Of a DNA stretch of 64,000 nucleotides, positions 16,340 to 25,952 are shown piece by piece (positions within the stretch are counted from its first letter, which is position 1; the number at the start of each line of letters is the position of its first letter). Under the pieces are notes generated by a model that saw nothing but the letters and a program-made list of their open reading frames with translations, searched no databases and had not been told where the DNA came from. Both the position numbers and the translations under genes were made by a program. The DNA lies in NCBI RefSeq assembly GCF_023028105.1, contig NZ_CP095491.1, forward strand, positions 1,116,001 to 1,180,000, written 5' to 3'. This DNA is from Halosolutus gelatinilyticus. GTDB taxonomy: Archaea; Halobacteriota; Halobacteria; Halobacteriales; Natrialbaceae.

Positions 16340-19300
16340 ATGAATGATCAGGGTGGAGAGGGGTCCGAGAGCGATCGAGGAGTAAGTCCGCTTATCGCGC
16401 TTGTCATACTGTTCGCGATGGTGGGAATTGGCGTCGCGTTGGTATTCACCGCCGGATCCGCGATGATAGACTCCCTCGAATCGGGGGCCAACCACGAACG
16501 GGTGCAACTGTACGTCGACGAGACGGATCATCGGCTCCAGACAGCCGCCTCGACGGGACAGGAACAGGAGCTACCGATCGACGGAATTCCGGAGAGCCAG
16601 GTGAGTATCATCGATGACGGCGAGATAGAAGTCACGTGGTACGGAGGCGACAACAACGCCAGTGCCGGCGGAACCCTCGGCGCGCTCGAGTTCGAACTCG
16701 AGGATCGAACGATCGCCCATCAGGGCGGCGGCATTTGGGAGGATACCGGCGACGAAGTTCTGATCGAATCCGAACCGCAGATCGAGTACGACGGCGACTC
16801 GTTACAGCTAACGATATTGCAGATCAACGAATCGGCGGAGGAGAGCACCGACGATCCGGTTGCACGGGCGGATTACGACGAAGCGAGTAAGCTGACCGAG
16901 CGTATCAACGACGCCGCTAGAAACTCCGACGGCGAGAACGTCTCGGTCCGAATTACGAGTTCGTACCACGAAGGGTGGTATCGATATCTCGAGGACGAGA
17001 TCGGGAGCCACGAGAACGCGACCGTGAGTTACAACGGGCCGAAAACCGTCGTGGTGAATATTACGAATATCAGAGAAGCCACCGATAACCCACAGCTTCT
17101 CATCGAAGAGGATCTCGGTCTGAAAGAGACTGCTGGAACCAGTGACCAACGTGTCGTGTTTGGTGACACACTACAATTTGAAGCAAGGCTGAATAATACG
17201 GGCAGCGGGACTGCTACCTCGCCAACGATGACCGTCTCGATCGATGACGGGGCGGTCGAAGAATCCGGCGGGGGGGCCGTACCCGGCTACAAAACGAAAG
17301 ATCGGAAAGTCGAGATCGAGCGGGCTTCGTACGAAGACAAACTCGAGCCCGGGAATGCGTACGAATACATGATCACGACGAAAAACGGATCGAAACTCGA
17401 TCAGCCGGGCGCGTTTTACATCGGCAGATCTGGGACGCACTTCAACGTAACCGACATCGAAACGGATCACGGCACCGAAAACGCAACGATACGCGCCGTC
17501 GTCCGAAATATCGGCGTTGAGAGCGGAGAGAAGGACGTAACCATCAGCTTCGACGACTTCGAGGCCAACGACACCAAAACGCTGAACCTCGAGTACGGGG
17601 CCACCGGAACGGTCGAGTGGACGGTAAACCGAAGCTCCCTGCCGCCAGGAGAGAACGGCTTCACAGTCGAAGCCGGCGACGATCCGAGCGGTCCCGACAG
17701 TACCGCAGACGGAACCGTCGAAGGGAAACTGAGCGGCGACGGGAACGCGTTCGCCGTCATTCAAGACAGGGGCGTCGGAAGCGGGCAGATCGTCGAAGAC
17801 GACGGAACCACGTTCACCGTCACCGCCGAGGTCGCGAACACCTATCCCCACGAGATCGATCGGCCGCTCACGGTGACGATTCCGGAGGCGAACGTCAATC
17901 ACACCGAATCGGTAACGGTAGCCGGCGACAGCCGTGAAACGGTCGCACTCGAGATCGATCCGGCCAACCACGACTTCGAGCACGGAACGGTCTACGAGTA
18001 CGACATCGTGGCCGAGGGCGAGGGACTGAGCGAACCCGGATCGTTCTACTTCGGCAAGCCTGGAACGGCGTTCGAACTATCGAACGGGACCGCGACGGTC
18101 AACGACACCGTCACGATTAGCGTGGATCTGCACAACGTCGGTGTCGACGACGGTCAGCAGGAAGTCGGCCTCGAACTCGAGTACATGGACGAGATGCCCG
18201 ACGAACTCGAGGACGAGGACCCCTACGGAGACCTCGGCAGCGACACCGTCGTCCGCTCGTTCGGCGAAAACGGGACGGTCTCGTTCGAACTCAATCAGAG
18301 TAATCTCCTCGATGGAGAGTACACGGCGACGATACGGACGGAAGACAACGAGATGACAATCCCGTTCAACGTTACCGCAGGCGTCGATCCCGGACGAGTC
18401 GGACTTGGAGACATCGAAGACGCGGAAGTCTCCGTCGAGGTCCTCGGCACGCAGGTCTCCGGCGACGGGTGGATGGGCAGGTGGTGGGATAGAACACGCG
18501 TTCACAACCTTGCTCCGATGACGCTCGATATCGTGACCAACGGAGAAACGGAACACTCCTTCGATAATCCGGAGAACGGTGACAATATCAATATTGGACC
18601 GACCTGGCAAGACAAAACCGACGACAGCTATACGTACAACTTTACGATAGAGGACGAGACGGAACTCACGCTGCGGAATACGAGATACCGGACGTGTCAG
18701 GCTGAAACGACCGACCCGAACGCGCTCCCTCACTACAACGGTCCGGCTGACCGCGACTTCACGTGGTGTACCGACGCACCCCAATCCATCGAGTTCGGAC
18801 CGATCGACGCTTCGCAGGGTCAGAAACTCCAGAACGTCAGGGTCAGAAGCGCTGAAAACAACACGATTCCAGCGCTTCCCGCGGGGACGGATCAGCAGCT
18901 AAGCGCCACGGAAGTCCTCGAGCGACGAGGGCTCGTCGAAGAGGGGGACGATGAGCTCGATCTCGGTCCCGGCGAGTTCGTCTTCTTGTTCGAGAACACT
19001 GAGTCGACGGACGAGGACGGTATCAACGCGCTCTGGAACGACGCGATCGACGCCTACGATCGAAATCCCGACCGGACTCACGACCCGAACTTCAACGACC
19101 TGATCGTCTACGTCGAGGTCGAACGCGCCGGCGTCGATCCTGGACGGCCGAGTATCACGATCGATCCCGGCGCGGGCAACTCGACCGACGTCGCTTCCGG
19201 CGTGGGGAACGATCCCGGAAGCACCGGCCCCGTCGATCCCAGCTTCGATTCGGGAACCGTCGACGAAGGGGATGCACCGGACCTCGGAACCGGCGAATCC

Positions 19301-19375
19301 GATGCGAACAGCGGGACCAATTGGACCGGAGACACCGGCGTCAACGTGGACAACGATTACATCGTCGTCGGGTGA
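16340..19375 (+). CDS. Large surface protein with type IV pilin-like N-terminus and CARDB-like repeats
   Basis: 1011 residues. The N-terminus SDRGVSPLIALVILFAMVGI is a class III (pilin/archaellin) leader with a hydrophobic helix, resembling haloarchaeal DUF7289-type proteins. A long extracellular part follows with at least two or three CARDB-like beta domains, marked by repeats such as LEPGNAYEYMITTKNGSKLD and FEHGTVYEYDIVAEGEGLSE, each followed by PGxFYxGxxGT. Many N-x-S/T sites suggest glycosylation. The tail is Gly/Asp/Ser-rich. It is far longer than an ordinary pilin and may be an adhesin or pseudopilin. Confidence 0.8.
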   Translation: MNDQGGEGSESDRGVSPLIALVILFAMVGIGVALVFTAGSAMIDSLESGANHERVQLYVDETDHRLQTAASTGQEQELPIDGIPESQVSIIDDGEIEVTWYGGDNNASAGGTLGALEFELEDRTIAHQGGGIWEDTGDEVLIESEPQIEYDGDSLQLTILQINESAEESTDDPVARADYDEASKLTERINDAARNSDGENVSVRITSSYHEGWYRYLEDEIGSHENATVSYNGPKTVVVNITNIREATDNPQLLIEEDLGLKETAGTSDQRVVFGDTLQFEARLNNTGSGTATSPTMTVSIDDGAVEESGGGAVPGYKTKDRKVEIERASYEDKLEPGNAYEYMITTKNGSKLDQPGAFYIGRSGTHFNVTDIETDHGTENATIRAVVRNIGVESGEKDVTISFDDFEANDTKTLNLEYGATGTVEWTVNRSSLPPGENGFTVEAGDDPSGPDSTADGTVEGKLSGDGNAFAVIQDRGVGSGQIVEDDGTTFTVTAEVANTYPHEIDRPLTVTIPEANVNHTESVTVAGDSRETVALEIDPANHDFEHGTVYEYDIVAEGEGLSEPGSFYFGKPGTAFELSNGTATVNDTVTISVDLHNVGVDDGQQEVGLELEYMDEMPDELEDEDPYGDLGSDTVVRSFGENGTVSFELNQSNLLDGEYTATIRTEDNEMTIPFNVTAGVDPGRVGLGDIEDAEVSVEVLGTQVSGDGWMGRWWDRTRVHNLAPMTLDIVTNGETEHSFDNPENGDNINIGPTWQDKTDDSYTYNFTIEDETELTLRNTRYRTCQAETTDPNALPHYNGPADRDFTWCTDAPQSIEFGPIDASQGQKLQNVRVRSAENNTIPALPAGTDQQLSATEVLERRGLVEEGDDELDLGPGEFVFLFENTESTDEDGINALWNDAIDAYDRNPDRTHDPNFNDLIVYVEVERAGVDPGRPSITIDPGAGNSTDVASGVGNDPGSTGPVDPSFDSGTVDEGDAPDLGTGESDANSGTNWTGDTGVNVDNDYIVVG

Positions 19376-19492
19376 CGCCTACCTGACGCCGTCAGATCGT
19401 ATTTACGCGCAGCGGTAGACGGAACCGTGTCGGCGGCGAACGATCGTATCGAACCCGAACCCCTTTTCACCACCGATCTCGGAGTTACGCTC

Positions 19493-19807
19493 ATGTCGAC
19501 CGAAACGATCAGCGACCGACGCGAGCACATTCGCTCGATCAGCGTGACGGCAGTCGCCGCGCTGATCGGCGTCGGCGCGGCCCTCGTCTCCGCGATCTGG
19601 ATCGGGGTCTCCAGCAACGCGGCGGAGGATACGCGGGCGCTGCTGCTCATCGCGGGTGCGATCCTCGTGCAGTTTCCGGTGCTCAGCGCCTCGGGAATCT
19701 ACGACGAAGACGAGATCGGGCCGAAACACTACCTCTTCGTCACGTTCATGACGTTCTCGATGTGGTTCATCACGTGGGGAATCCTGCTCACCGCGGGGGC
19801 CAACTGA
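19493..19807 (+). CDS. EMC6-like small membrane protein
   Basis: 104 residues with three helices (VTAVAALIGVGAALVSAIWI; ALLLIAGAILVQFPVL; YLFVTFMTFSMWFITWGILL). The polar start MSTETISDRREHIRS and the helix pattern match the small haloarchaeal proteins placed directly before RLI and annotated EMC6-like. EMC6 is a core of the membrane-insertase complex in eukaryotes; an insertase role here is inferred. Start ATG 19493 chosen for the domain start. It ends one base before the ABCE1 start, so the two are likely cotranscribed. Confidence 0.78.
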   Translation: MSTETISDRREHIRSISVTAVAALIGVGAALVSAIWIGVSSNAAEDTRALLLIAGAILVQFPVLSASGIYDEDEIGPKHYLFVTFMTFSMWFITWGILLTAGAN

Positions 19808-19808
19808 G

Positions 19809-21623
19809 ATGGCCGACGACAGTATCGCCGTCGTAGACCTCGATCGGTGCCAGCCCGATCGCTGTAGCTACGAGTGTAAGAACTACTGCCCGCCCAACCG
19901 GACGGGCAAGGAGTGTATCACCCTGCGCGGCGAGGAGGCCGACCAGGGCCAACCGGATCAGGTCCACATCTCCGAGGAGATCTGTCTCGGCGAGACCTGC
20001 GGCATCTGCGTCGAGAAGTGTCCGTTCGACGCGATCGAGATCATCAACCTGCCCCAGGAACTGCAGGACGATCCGGCCCACCGCTACGGCGAGAACGCCT
20101 TCTCGCTGTACGGCCTGCCGGCGCCCCAGGAGGGGCAGGTTACCGGCATTCTGGGACCGAACGGGATCGGAAAGACGACCGCCGTCCGCATCCTCGCGGG
20201 CGAACTCGAACCCAACCTCGGCCGGTACGACGAGACCGTCGACTGGGACGACGTGCTCGAGGCCTACCGCGGGACGGAACTGCAGGACTACATCGCCGAC
20301 GTCCGCGACGGCGATGTCACCGTCGCCCGAAAGCCCCAGTACGTCGATCAGATTCCGAACCAGTTCGACGGCAACACCCGCGAACTCCTAGAGCGAACCG
20401 ACGAGCGCGACGTCTTAGACGACCTGGCCGAGCGGCTCTCGATCGAACCCGTCATGGAACAGTCGATCGACGACCTCTCCGGCGGGGAACTCCAGCGGGT
20501 CGCGATCGCGGCGACGCTCGCGCGGGATACGGACTTCTACTTCCTCGACGAGATCACGCCGTACCTGGACATCGGCCAACGAGTGACGGCGGCGCGGCTG
20601 ATCCGCGAACTCGCCGAGGAGGAGGACAGGTCGATGCTCGTCGTCGAGCACGACCTGGCGATCCTCGACCTGCTCGCGGACACGCTTCACGTCGCCTACG
20701 GTGAGCCGGGCGCCTACGGTGTCATCACCGCGCCCAAGTCCGTCCGCAACGGGATCAACGAGTACCTCGCGGGCTACCTCGACAACGAGAACATGCGGAT
20801 CCGCCCGGGCGCGATCGAGTTCCAGGAACACGCCCCGCGGAGCGCCAGCCACGGCGACACCCTCGTCGAGTACCCCGACCTCACCAAGAGCTACGGCGAC
20901 GACGAGTTCGCCCTGGAGGTCGAGGGCGGCGAGATCCGCGAGAACGAGGTCCTCGGAATCGTCGGCCCGAACGGGATCGGGAAGTCGACGTTCGCGAAAC
21001 TGCTGACGGGCAACCTCGAACCCGACGAGGGCGACGCCGATCTGGACCTCGAGATTTCGTACAAACCGCAGTACGTCACGATCGACCAGCACATGCGGGT
21101 CGACGCCTTCCTCTCCTCCATCACCGACCAGTTCGGCTCCTCGTACTGGAACACCGAGATCGCCCAGCCGCTGCAGCTAGAGCGGATCATGGAGCAGAAC
21201 CTCTCCGATCTGTCGGGAGGTGAGCGCCAGCGGGTCGCGATCGCGGCCTGCCTCTCCGACTCGGCCGATCTGTACCTGCTCGACGAGCCCTCGGCCCACC
21301 TCGACGTCGAACAGCGGGTGCAGGCGACCAGCGCGATCCGGCGCTACGCCGAACAGCAGGACGCGACCGTCCTGGTCATCGACCACGACATTTACATGAT
21401 CGACCTGCTCGCCGATCGGCTGATGGTCTTTGACGGCGAACCCGCCGTTCACGGCCGAGCGGGCCAACCCCAGCCCATGCGCGACGGCATGAACGAGTTC
21501 CTCGCGAACCTGAACGTCACCTTCCGCCGGGACGAGCGGACCTCCCGACCGCGGATCAACAAGCCCGACTCGCAACTCGACAAGCGACAGAAGGGCGAGG
21601 GCGAGTACTACTACGCGCCCTGA
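19809..21623 (+). CDS. rli: ABCE1/RLI ribosome-recycling ATPase
   Basis: 604 residues. The N-terminal iron-sulfur domain has Cys at 14, 19, 23, 27 and a second ferredoxin-like set (CLGETCGICVEKCPF, about 59-73). Two ABC domains follow: Walker A GPNGIGKTT near 116 and GPNGIGKST near 385, with signatures LSGGELQRV near 223 and LSGGERQRV near 470. It splits archaeal ribosomes after termination together with aRF1/Pelota. Length and motif order are complete. Immediately follows the EMC6-like gene. Confidence 0.97.
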   Translation: MADDSIAVVDLDRCQPDRCSYECKNYCPPNRTGKECITLRGEEADQGQPDQVHISEEICLGETCGICVEKCPFDAIEIINLPQELQDDPAHRYGENAFSLYGLPAPQEGQVTGILGPNGIGKTTAVRILAGELEPNLGRYDETVDWDDVLEAYRGTELQDYIADVRDGDVTVARKPQYVDQIPNQFDGNTRELLERTDERDVLDDLAERLSIEPVMEQSIDDLSGGELQRVAIAATLARDTDFYFLDEITPYLDIGQRVTAARLIRELAEEEDRSMLVVEHDLAILDLLADTLHVAYGEPGAYGVITAPKSVRNGINEYLAGYLDNENMRIRPGAIEFQEHAPRSASHGDTLVEYPDLTKSYGDDEFALEVEGGEIRENEVLGIVGPNGIGKSTFAKLLTGNLEPDEGDADLDLEISYKPQYVTIDQHMRVDAFLSSITDQFGSSYWNTEIAQPLQLERIMEQNLSDLSGGERQRVAIAACLSDSADLYLLDEPSAHLDVEQRVQATSAIRRYAEQQDATVLVIDHDIYMIDLLADRLMVFDGEPAVHGRAGQPQPMRDGMNEFLANLNVTFRRDERTSRPRINKPDSQLDKRQKGEGEYYYAP

Positions 21624-21665
21624 CGACGGTCGTCTCGGTCTCGAACTGCGCGGATTCTCGACGAG

Positions 21666-22514
21666 TCAGTGCGCATCGTCGAGTCGCGCCAGCTGCTCGT
21701 CGGTCAAGTCGATCGACGCCGCGGCGACGTTCGCTTCGAGGTGCTCGAGGCTCGAGGTGCCCGGAATGGGAATCGTGACGTCCGAGCGTTCGAGTAACCA
21801 CGCGAGCGCGATCTGGTACCGAGAGGCGTCGTGTGCGTCGGCGACTTCGTCGAGGGCCTCGCACCCGTCGAGGGCCGCCTTGTCGATCGGCGAGTAGGGA
21901 ACGAACCCGATTCCGGCGTCCTCGCAGGCGGACAGGACGTCCTCTTGGTCGCGGTTGGCGATGTTGTAGTAGTTCTGGACGGTCGCGATCTCGGCGACGT
22001 CGCGAGCGCGTTCGAGTTGCTCGACGTCGACGTTGCTGAGGCCGACGTGGCGGACGAGCCCCTCGTCTTTCAATTCGGCGAGGGCGGTCACCGAGTCCTC
22101 GATGGGCACGTCGGGATCCGGCGTGTGGAGCTGGTAGAGGTCGATGACCTCGGTCTCGAGCCGAACGCGGCTGCGAAGCGCCGCGTTCTTCAGGTACGCC
22201 GGATCGCCGCTGACGGCGGTGCTCGCGTCCGGTTGTTTGAGGATGCCGCCTTTCGTCGCGACGACGATGTCGTCTCGGTCGACGTTGATCGTCCGACCGA
22301 CGACGCACTCGCTCGAACCGTTACCGTACATGTCCGCGGTATCGACGAAATCGACGCCGAGATCGACCGCGCGTTCGAGGACGCGCTTCGCGCCGTCGAC
22401 GTCGTCGGGCCAGTGCATATTGTTCGATCCACCGAGGCTCATCGCGCCGAACCCGAGTCTGCGGACGGTCAACTCGCCGCCGATTTCGAACGTTTCGCTC
22501 TCGTCGGATTCCAT
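21666..22514 (-). CDS. Aldo/keto reductase
   Basis: 282 residues, a TIM-barrel NADPH oxidoreductase. The catalytic tetrad is visible: Asp and Tyr in DTADMYGNGSSE, Lys in VVATKGG, His in DLYQLHTPDP. IPIPGTSSLEHLEAN near the end is the NADP phosphate-binding region. It probably reduces aldehydes or ketones; substrate unknown. ATG 22514 (MESDESE) is chosen because the longer upstream frame crosses into the archaemetzincin gene. Confidence 0.92.
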   Translation of the reverse strand: MESDESETFEIGGELTVRRLGFGAMSLGGSNNMHWPDDVDGAKRVLERAVDLGVDFVDTADMYGNGSSECVVGRTINVDRDDIVVATKGGILKQPDASTAVSGDPAYLKNAALRSRVRLETEVIDLYQLHTPDPDVPIEDSVTALAELKDEGLVRHVGLSNVDVEQLERARDVAEIATVQNYYNIANRDQEDVLSACEDAGIGFVPYSPIDKAALDGCEALDEVADAHDASRYQIALAWLLERSDVTIPIPGTSSLEHLEANVAAASIDLTDEQLARLDDAH

Positions 22515-22588
22515 ACGTGTTCTAGGTTCCGAAGTATTGCGGCGGTACCGATATATCCCTCCCTCGAAAGACGGCGGCCGGGTTTCCC

Positions 22589-23110
22589 TCAGCCGATCAG
22601 CCGCTGACAGCTTCCACAGAGGTTCTGCTCTTTGATATCGACCTCGCGGACCGTCGGGGAGAAGTTCATCACGCACCGGTTGTTGTCGCAGTGTTCGAGG
22701 CCGTAGGTGTGGCCGATCTCGTGGACGATCTCCTTGCGCACGCGATCCTCGAAGATTTCGCTCGCGCTCTTGGTCGAGAAGCCGCCGTCGCTTGAGGTCT
22801 GGAGTCGGTACGTCGAGACGACGCTGCCGCTGCCGTCGAGGTAGGCGAGCCCGAAGACGTAGTTCCGACGTCGGTAGAAGAGGTCGTGCGGGGTGATCGC
22901 GATGTTTTTCTCGCCGCGGCCGACGCGCTCGGCCAACTGGATGAACGTCTCCGCACAGTACTGATTCCGCCCGGAATCGTACGCGCCGTTCGGGACCGAC
23001 TGCGACTCGTTGATCGTCACGTCGCAGTCGTAGACCGATCGCAACGCCGACGAGGCGGCCCGCTTGACCGCCGCGGGCACGTTGCCGACCGGTACGATAT
23101 CGACGAGCAT
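22589..23110 (-). CDS. amzA: Archaemetzincin
   Basis: 173 residues with the defining HEIGHTYGLEHC, the metzincin HExxHxxGxxH zinc site plus the archaemetzincin Cys, followed by further Cys residues (CDNNRC, NLCGSC) forming the second zinc site. It is a cytosolic metallopeptidase of uncertain natural substrate. No leader or propeptide, as expected. Divergent from the UPF0146 gene 40 bases away, a shared promoter region. Confidence 0.94.
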   Translation of the reverse strand: MLVDIVPVGNVPAAVKRAASSALRSVYDCDVTINESQSVPNGAYDSGRNQYCAETFIQLAERVGRGEKNIAITPHDLFYRRRNYVFGLAYLDGSGSVVSTYRLQTSSDGGFSTKSASEIFEDRVRKEIVHEIGHTYGLEHCDNNRCVMNFSPTVREVDIKEQNLCGSCQRLIG

Positions 23111-23149
23111 AGCAAGGGCTTAGGCCGCGGACAGCATAAACGTCCCGCC

Positions 23150-23554
23150 GTGTCCCACTCTCGCCGGGAATCCGAGACAATGTGCGATTACCTCGCCGAC
23201 TACGATCGCGTCGTCGAGGTCGGCGTCGGCCGCCGGACCGAGCTCGCGGCGGCGCTCGTTCAACGGGGCATTGCCGTCACCGCGACGGACGTTCACGCGT
23301 TCGAGGTACCTGACGGCGTCCGGTTCGTCCGCGACGACGTCGTCGACCCCGACCCGTCGATCTACGCCGACGCCGGCGCGATCTACGCGCGGAACCTTCC
23401 GCCGGAACTCCACCGCCCCGCGCTCGACGTCGCCCGCGAGGCCGACGCCGACTTCCTGTTTACGACGCTCGGCGGCGACCAGCCCGCCGTGCCGGTCGAG
23501 CGGAGGACGATCCGGGACGGAACGCTGTACGTGGCCCGATCGGGGCCGCGCTGA
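23150..23554 (+). CDS. UPF0146 family protein
   Basis: 134 residues from GTG 23150. DRVVEVGVGRRTELAAALV followed by ITATDVH-like VTATDV shows a Rossmann-like fold related to methyltransferases, and GAIYARNLPPELHRPALDVA is typical of UPF0146. Function unknown. An ATG at 23180 would give 124 residues; the GTG is preferred because homologues usually have a short N-terminal helix before the DRVVEVG strand. Confidence 0.82.
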   Translation: MSHSRRESETMCDYLADYDRVVEVGVGRRTELAAALVQRGIAVTATDVHAFEVPDGVRFVRDDVVDPDPSIYADAGAIYARNLPPELHRPALDVAREADADFLFTTLGGDQPAVPVERRTIRDGTLYVARSGPR

Positions 23555-23635
23555 AAGCGGCGCGATCGATCGGGATCGCTCGACGCCGGTCCGCGACGGA
23601 ACGATTTATCGAGTTCCGGGACGGTTCGAGAACCA

Positions 23636-24271
23636 ATGGCGTTCGAGTCCGAGACTGCGGTGTTCGCCGTCGTCGTCGCGTTCGCGATCGTCGCACTCGC
23701 GGTGTTCCTCCGCTGGTCCGGCTACCTGATCTGGCTGGCCGGCCGCCTGTTCGCGCTTCCGGGCGTCGTGATCCACGAGTTCGCCCACAAGTGCGCTTGC
23801 GATCTCGTCGGCGTTCCCGTCGTCGAGGTCGTCTACTTCCGGTTCGGCGATCCAGCGGGCTACGTTCGCCACGCCCGGCCCGAGCGCTACCGCGCGTCGT
23901 TCACAATCAGCGTCGCGCCGTTTCTCGTCAACACCGTCGTGTCGTTCTGGCTCTTTCTCGCCCTCGCCGCCCTCGTCTCGACGGTCGGCGATCTTCGAAC
24001 GGCGCGCCCCTGGGTGCTCACAAGCGCGATCGCGCTGGGCTGGTTCGCCCTCTCGATCGGAATCGCGGCGGTTCCGAGCACGGGCGACGCGAATACCCTC
24101 TGGAACAGATCGCGATCGGAGTGGCGCCGATCGCCGATCGTCCTGCTCGGGATCCCCGTCGTGCTCGTGATCTACGTCGCCAACCTGCTGTCGTGGCTGT
24201 GGGCCGACGTCCTGTACGCGCTCGCGATCGGTTTGATCGCGTTTTATCTTTTCGGCCTCGCGCCAATTTGA
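23636..24271 (+). CDS. Membrane metalloprotease-like protein (HEXXH)
   Basis: 211 residues with about five or six helices. VVIHEFAHKCACD carries a HExxH zinc motif inside a hydrophobic segment, and a second conserved-looking segment FTISVAPFLVNTVVSF follows, the arrangement of DUF3267/M50-like proteases. It may cleave or process membrane proteins; no partner is visible. The downstream gap holds a repeat element. Confidence 0.75.
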   Translation: MAFESETAVFAVVVAFAIVALAVFLRWSGYLIWLAGRLFALPGVVIHEFAHKCACDLVGVPVVEVVYFRFGDPAGYVRHARPERYRASFTISVAPFLVNTVVSFWLFLALAALVSTVGDLRTARPWVLTSAIALGWFALSIGIAAVPSTGDANTLWNRSRSEWRRSPIVLLGIPVVLVIYVANLLSWLWADVLYALAIGLIAFYLFGLAPI

Positions 24272-24584
24272 GCCGCGATCGTTTCGAAAGGTTGGGTTCG
24301 GAAAGGGAGCGGACTCGTCCGCTGAAAGCACTACGAAAGCCCCTGGCGCTATCCGGTCGAGGAGCTCGCTGCGCGCTTCCCTCACTTCGTTCGGTCAGTG
24401 CTTACGTCGCCCGTCTTCCCGGATAGCGCCAGCCCCTTTCAGTCCCACCCACGGTGGCAGCCCGCCCAGCCGACACGGGCGGGACTGAAAGGGGCTGGCA
24501 CGCTCGATGACACCGCGTGATCGAATCCCGCCCTCTCGAATCGAATCCGATCGCCTTTATCCGCGGCGAGCCCAGAGAGCGAGT
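24272..24584. repeat. Inverted-repeat intergenic element, copy B
   Basis: Fills the 313-base gap. GGCGCTATCCGG (24345-24356) pairs with CCGGATAGCGCC (24419-24430). A perfect 19-bp pair follows: GCCAGCCCCTTTCAGTCCC (24428-24446) and 24481-24499. The left edge CGAAAGCCCCTG matches the 13.3 kb copy, as does CTGCGCGCTTCCCTCAC. The element can form two consecutive large hairpins. Confidence 0.7.
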
Positions 24585-25460
24585 ATGAACGCAGACGCCG
24601 TCGTGTTAGACGTCGACGGCGTGCTCGTCGACGTCGCCGACTCCTACCGCCGGGCGATCGTCGACTCGATCGAGCACGTCTACGAGCGGACGATCCGAAA
24701 GCCCGACATCCAGCGGTTCAAGGACGCCGGCGGATTCAACAACGACTGGGAACTCACCTATGCGGCCGCCCTCTACGTCCTCGCGACCGAGGAGGGGTAC
24801 CGCGATTCGATCGCCGGCTTCACCGATCGGATCGCCGCCGAGGGCGGCGGGCTGGAGGCCGCCGAGACCGTCGTTCGCGACGCGATCGGCGCACGGGCGA
24901 CCCAGCGCGTGACCGATCGTTGGGATCCCAATCGACTCCGTGACGTCTTCCAGCAGCTGTACCTCGGCGCGGACCTCTACCGCGGGATCGAGAGCGGCGA
25001 GCCCGACCTCGAAACGCGCGGGTTCATCCACGACGAACCCGTCGTGCTGGAGAGCGAGGCCCGCGATGCGCTCCTCGGGGACTACGACGTCGGCATCCTG
25101 ACCGGCCGCCCGGAGGCCGAAGCGGAGATCGCCCTCGATCGGGTCGGCCTGGACGACGAGATCCCCGTCGAGTACCGGTTCACGATGGACGACTGGGAGG
25201 AGGGCAAACCGCACCCCCGCGCGCTGGTGACCCTCGCGGAGCGCTTCGACGCCGACGCCGTGGCGTTCGTCGGGGATACGCTGGACGATATTCGGACGGC
25301 GGTCAACGCTACCGAGGCGGACCCCGATCGGGACTACCACGGGATCGGCGTGCTCACCGGCGGGCTGACCGGTGAGGAGGGCCGCCGAAAGTACGAGGAC
25401 GAAGGTGCGTCGGCGGTCGTCGACTCGGTCAACGACGTTCCCGGCCTGCTCGAGGAGTGA
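24585..25460 (+). CDS. HAD-superfamily hydrolase (TIGR01548 type)
   Basis: 291 residues. HAD motif I is [11 protein letters not shown] (nucleophile Asp near residue 9), motif [13 protein letters not shown], motif III Lys in [11 protein letters not shown], motif [16 protein letters not shown]. The long helical cap insertion (residues about 20-150) fits this haloarchaeal subfamily, which some annotations link to phosphatase activity. Start ATG 24585 places DVDG close to the N-terminus as usual. Confidence 0.9.
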   Translation: MNADAVVLDVDGVLVDVADSYRRAIVDSIEHVYERTIRKPDIQRFKDAGGFNNDWELTYAAALYVLATEEGYRDSIAGFTDRIAAEGGGLEAAETVVRDAIGARATQRVTDRWDPNRLRDVFQQLYLGADLYRGIESGEPDLETRGFIHDEPVVLESEARDALLGDYDVGILTGRPEAEAEIALDRVGLDDEIPVEYRFTMDDWEEGKPHPRALVTLAERFDADAVAFVGDTLDDIRTAVNATEADPDRDYHGIGVLTGGLTGEEGRRKYEDEGASAVVDSVNDVPGLLEE

Positions 25461-25553
25461 GCGGCGGGGCGCGATCGGCGCACGACGGGCGCTCATCACC
25501 GGGAAAATCGCGTGATCGAAACCCACACGTCAAATCAAGCCAGTAGTGTCCGT

Positions 25554-25832
25554 ATGACACGAACTGTCGACGACCTTCGGAACGACATCCGCGAGGCCGT
25601 GGGGAGATACGAACGGATCGAATCGACCACCTTCACCAAGGAAGCCCTCGCCGCGATCTGTGACGCCGTGAACTACGACATCGAGACGAATCCGTTGCCA
25701 CCCAAATCGCAGATGCGATCGGGTATTCTCCGGAAAATCGACGTACTGGAGGAAGACGACCCGGACCGCGCCGAACGCCCGTTCCGGAAGGCGGACCTCG
25801 AATCGATCGCGGCGGCGCTGGACGCCGAGTAG
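25554..25832 (+). CDS. Small conserved haloarchaeal protein of unknown function
   Basis: 92 residues, soluble, with predicted helices and a possible helix-turn-helix-like middle (TKEALAAICDAVNYDIET). LPPKSQMRSGILRKIDVL is a distinctive segment. No catalytic motif. Start ATG 25554 (MTRTVDD). A T6 run at 25918-25923 precedes the next gene. Function not assigned. Confidence 0.65.
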   Translation: MTRTVDDLRNDIREAVGRYERIESTTFTKEALAAICDAVNYDIETNPLPPKSQMRSGILRKIDVLEEDDPDRAERPFRKADLESIAAALDAE

Positions 25833-25952
25833 CGACTGGTCCCGTGCTCGCCCGTGACCGCCGAGTGACCGGTCCGCGGGAGGTCGCAACGGACATCCGT
25901 CAGTATCGGCCCCCTCGTTTTTTCGCCGTCGCCGGTGTAGCGTGGCGAACCG

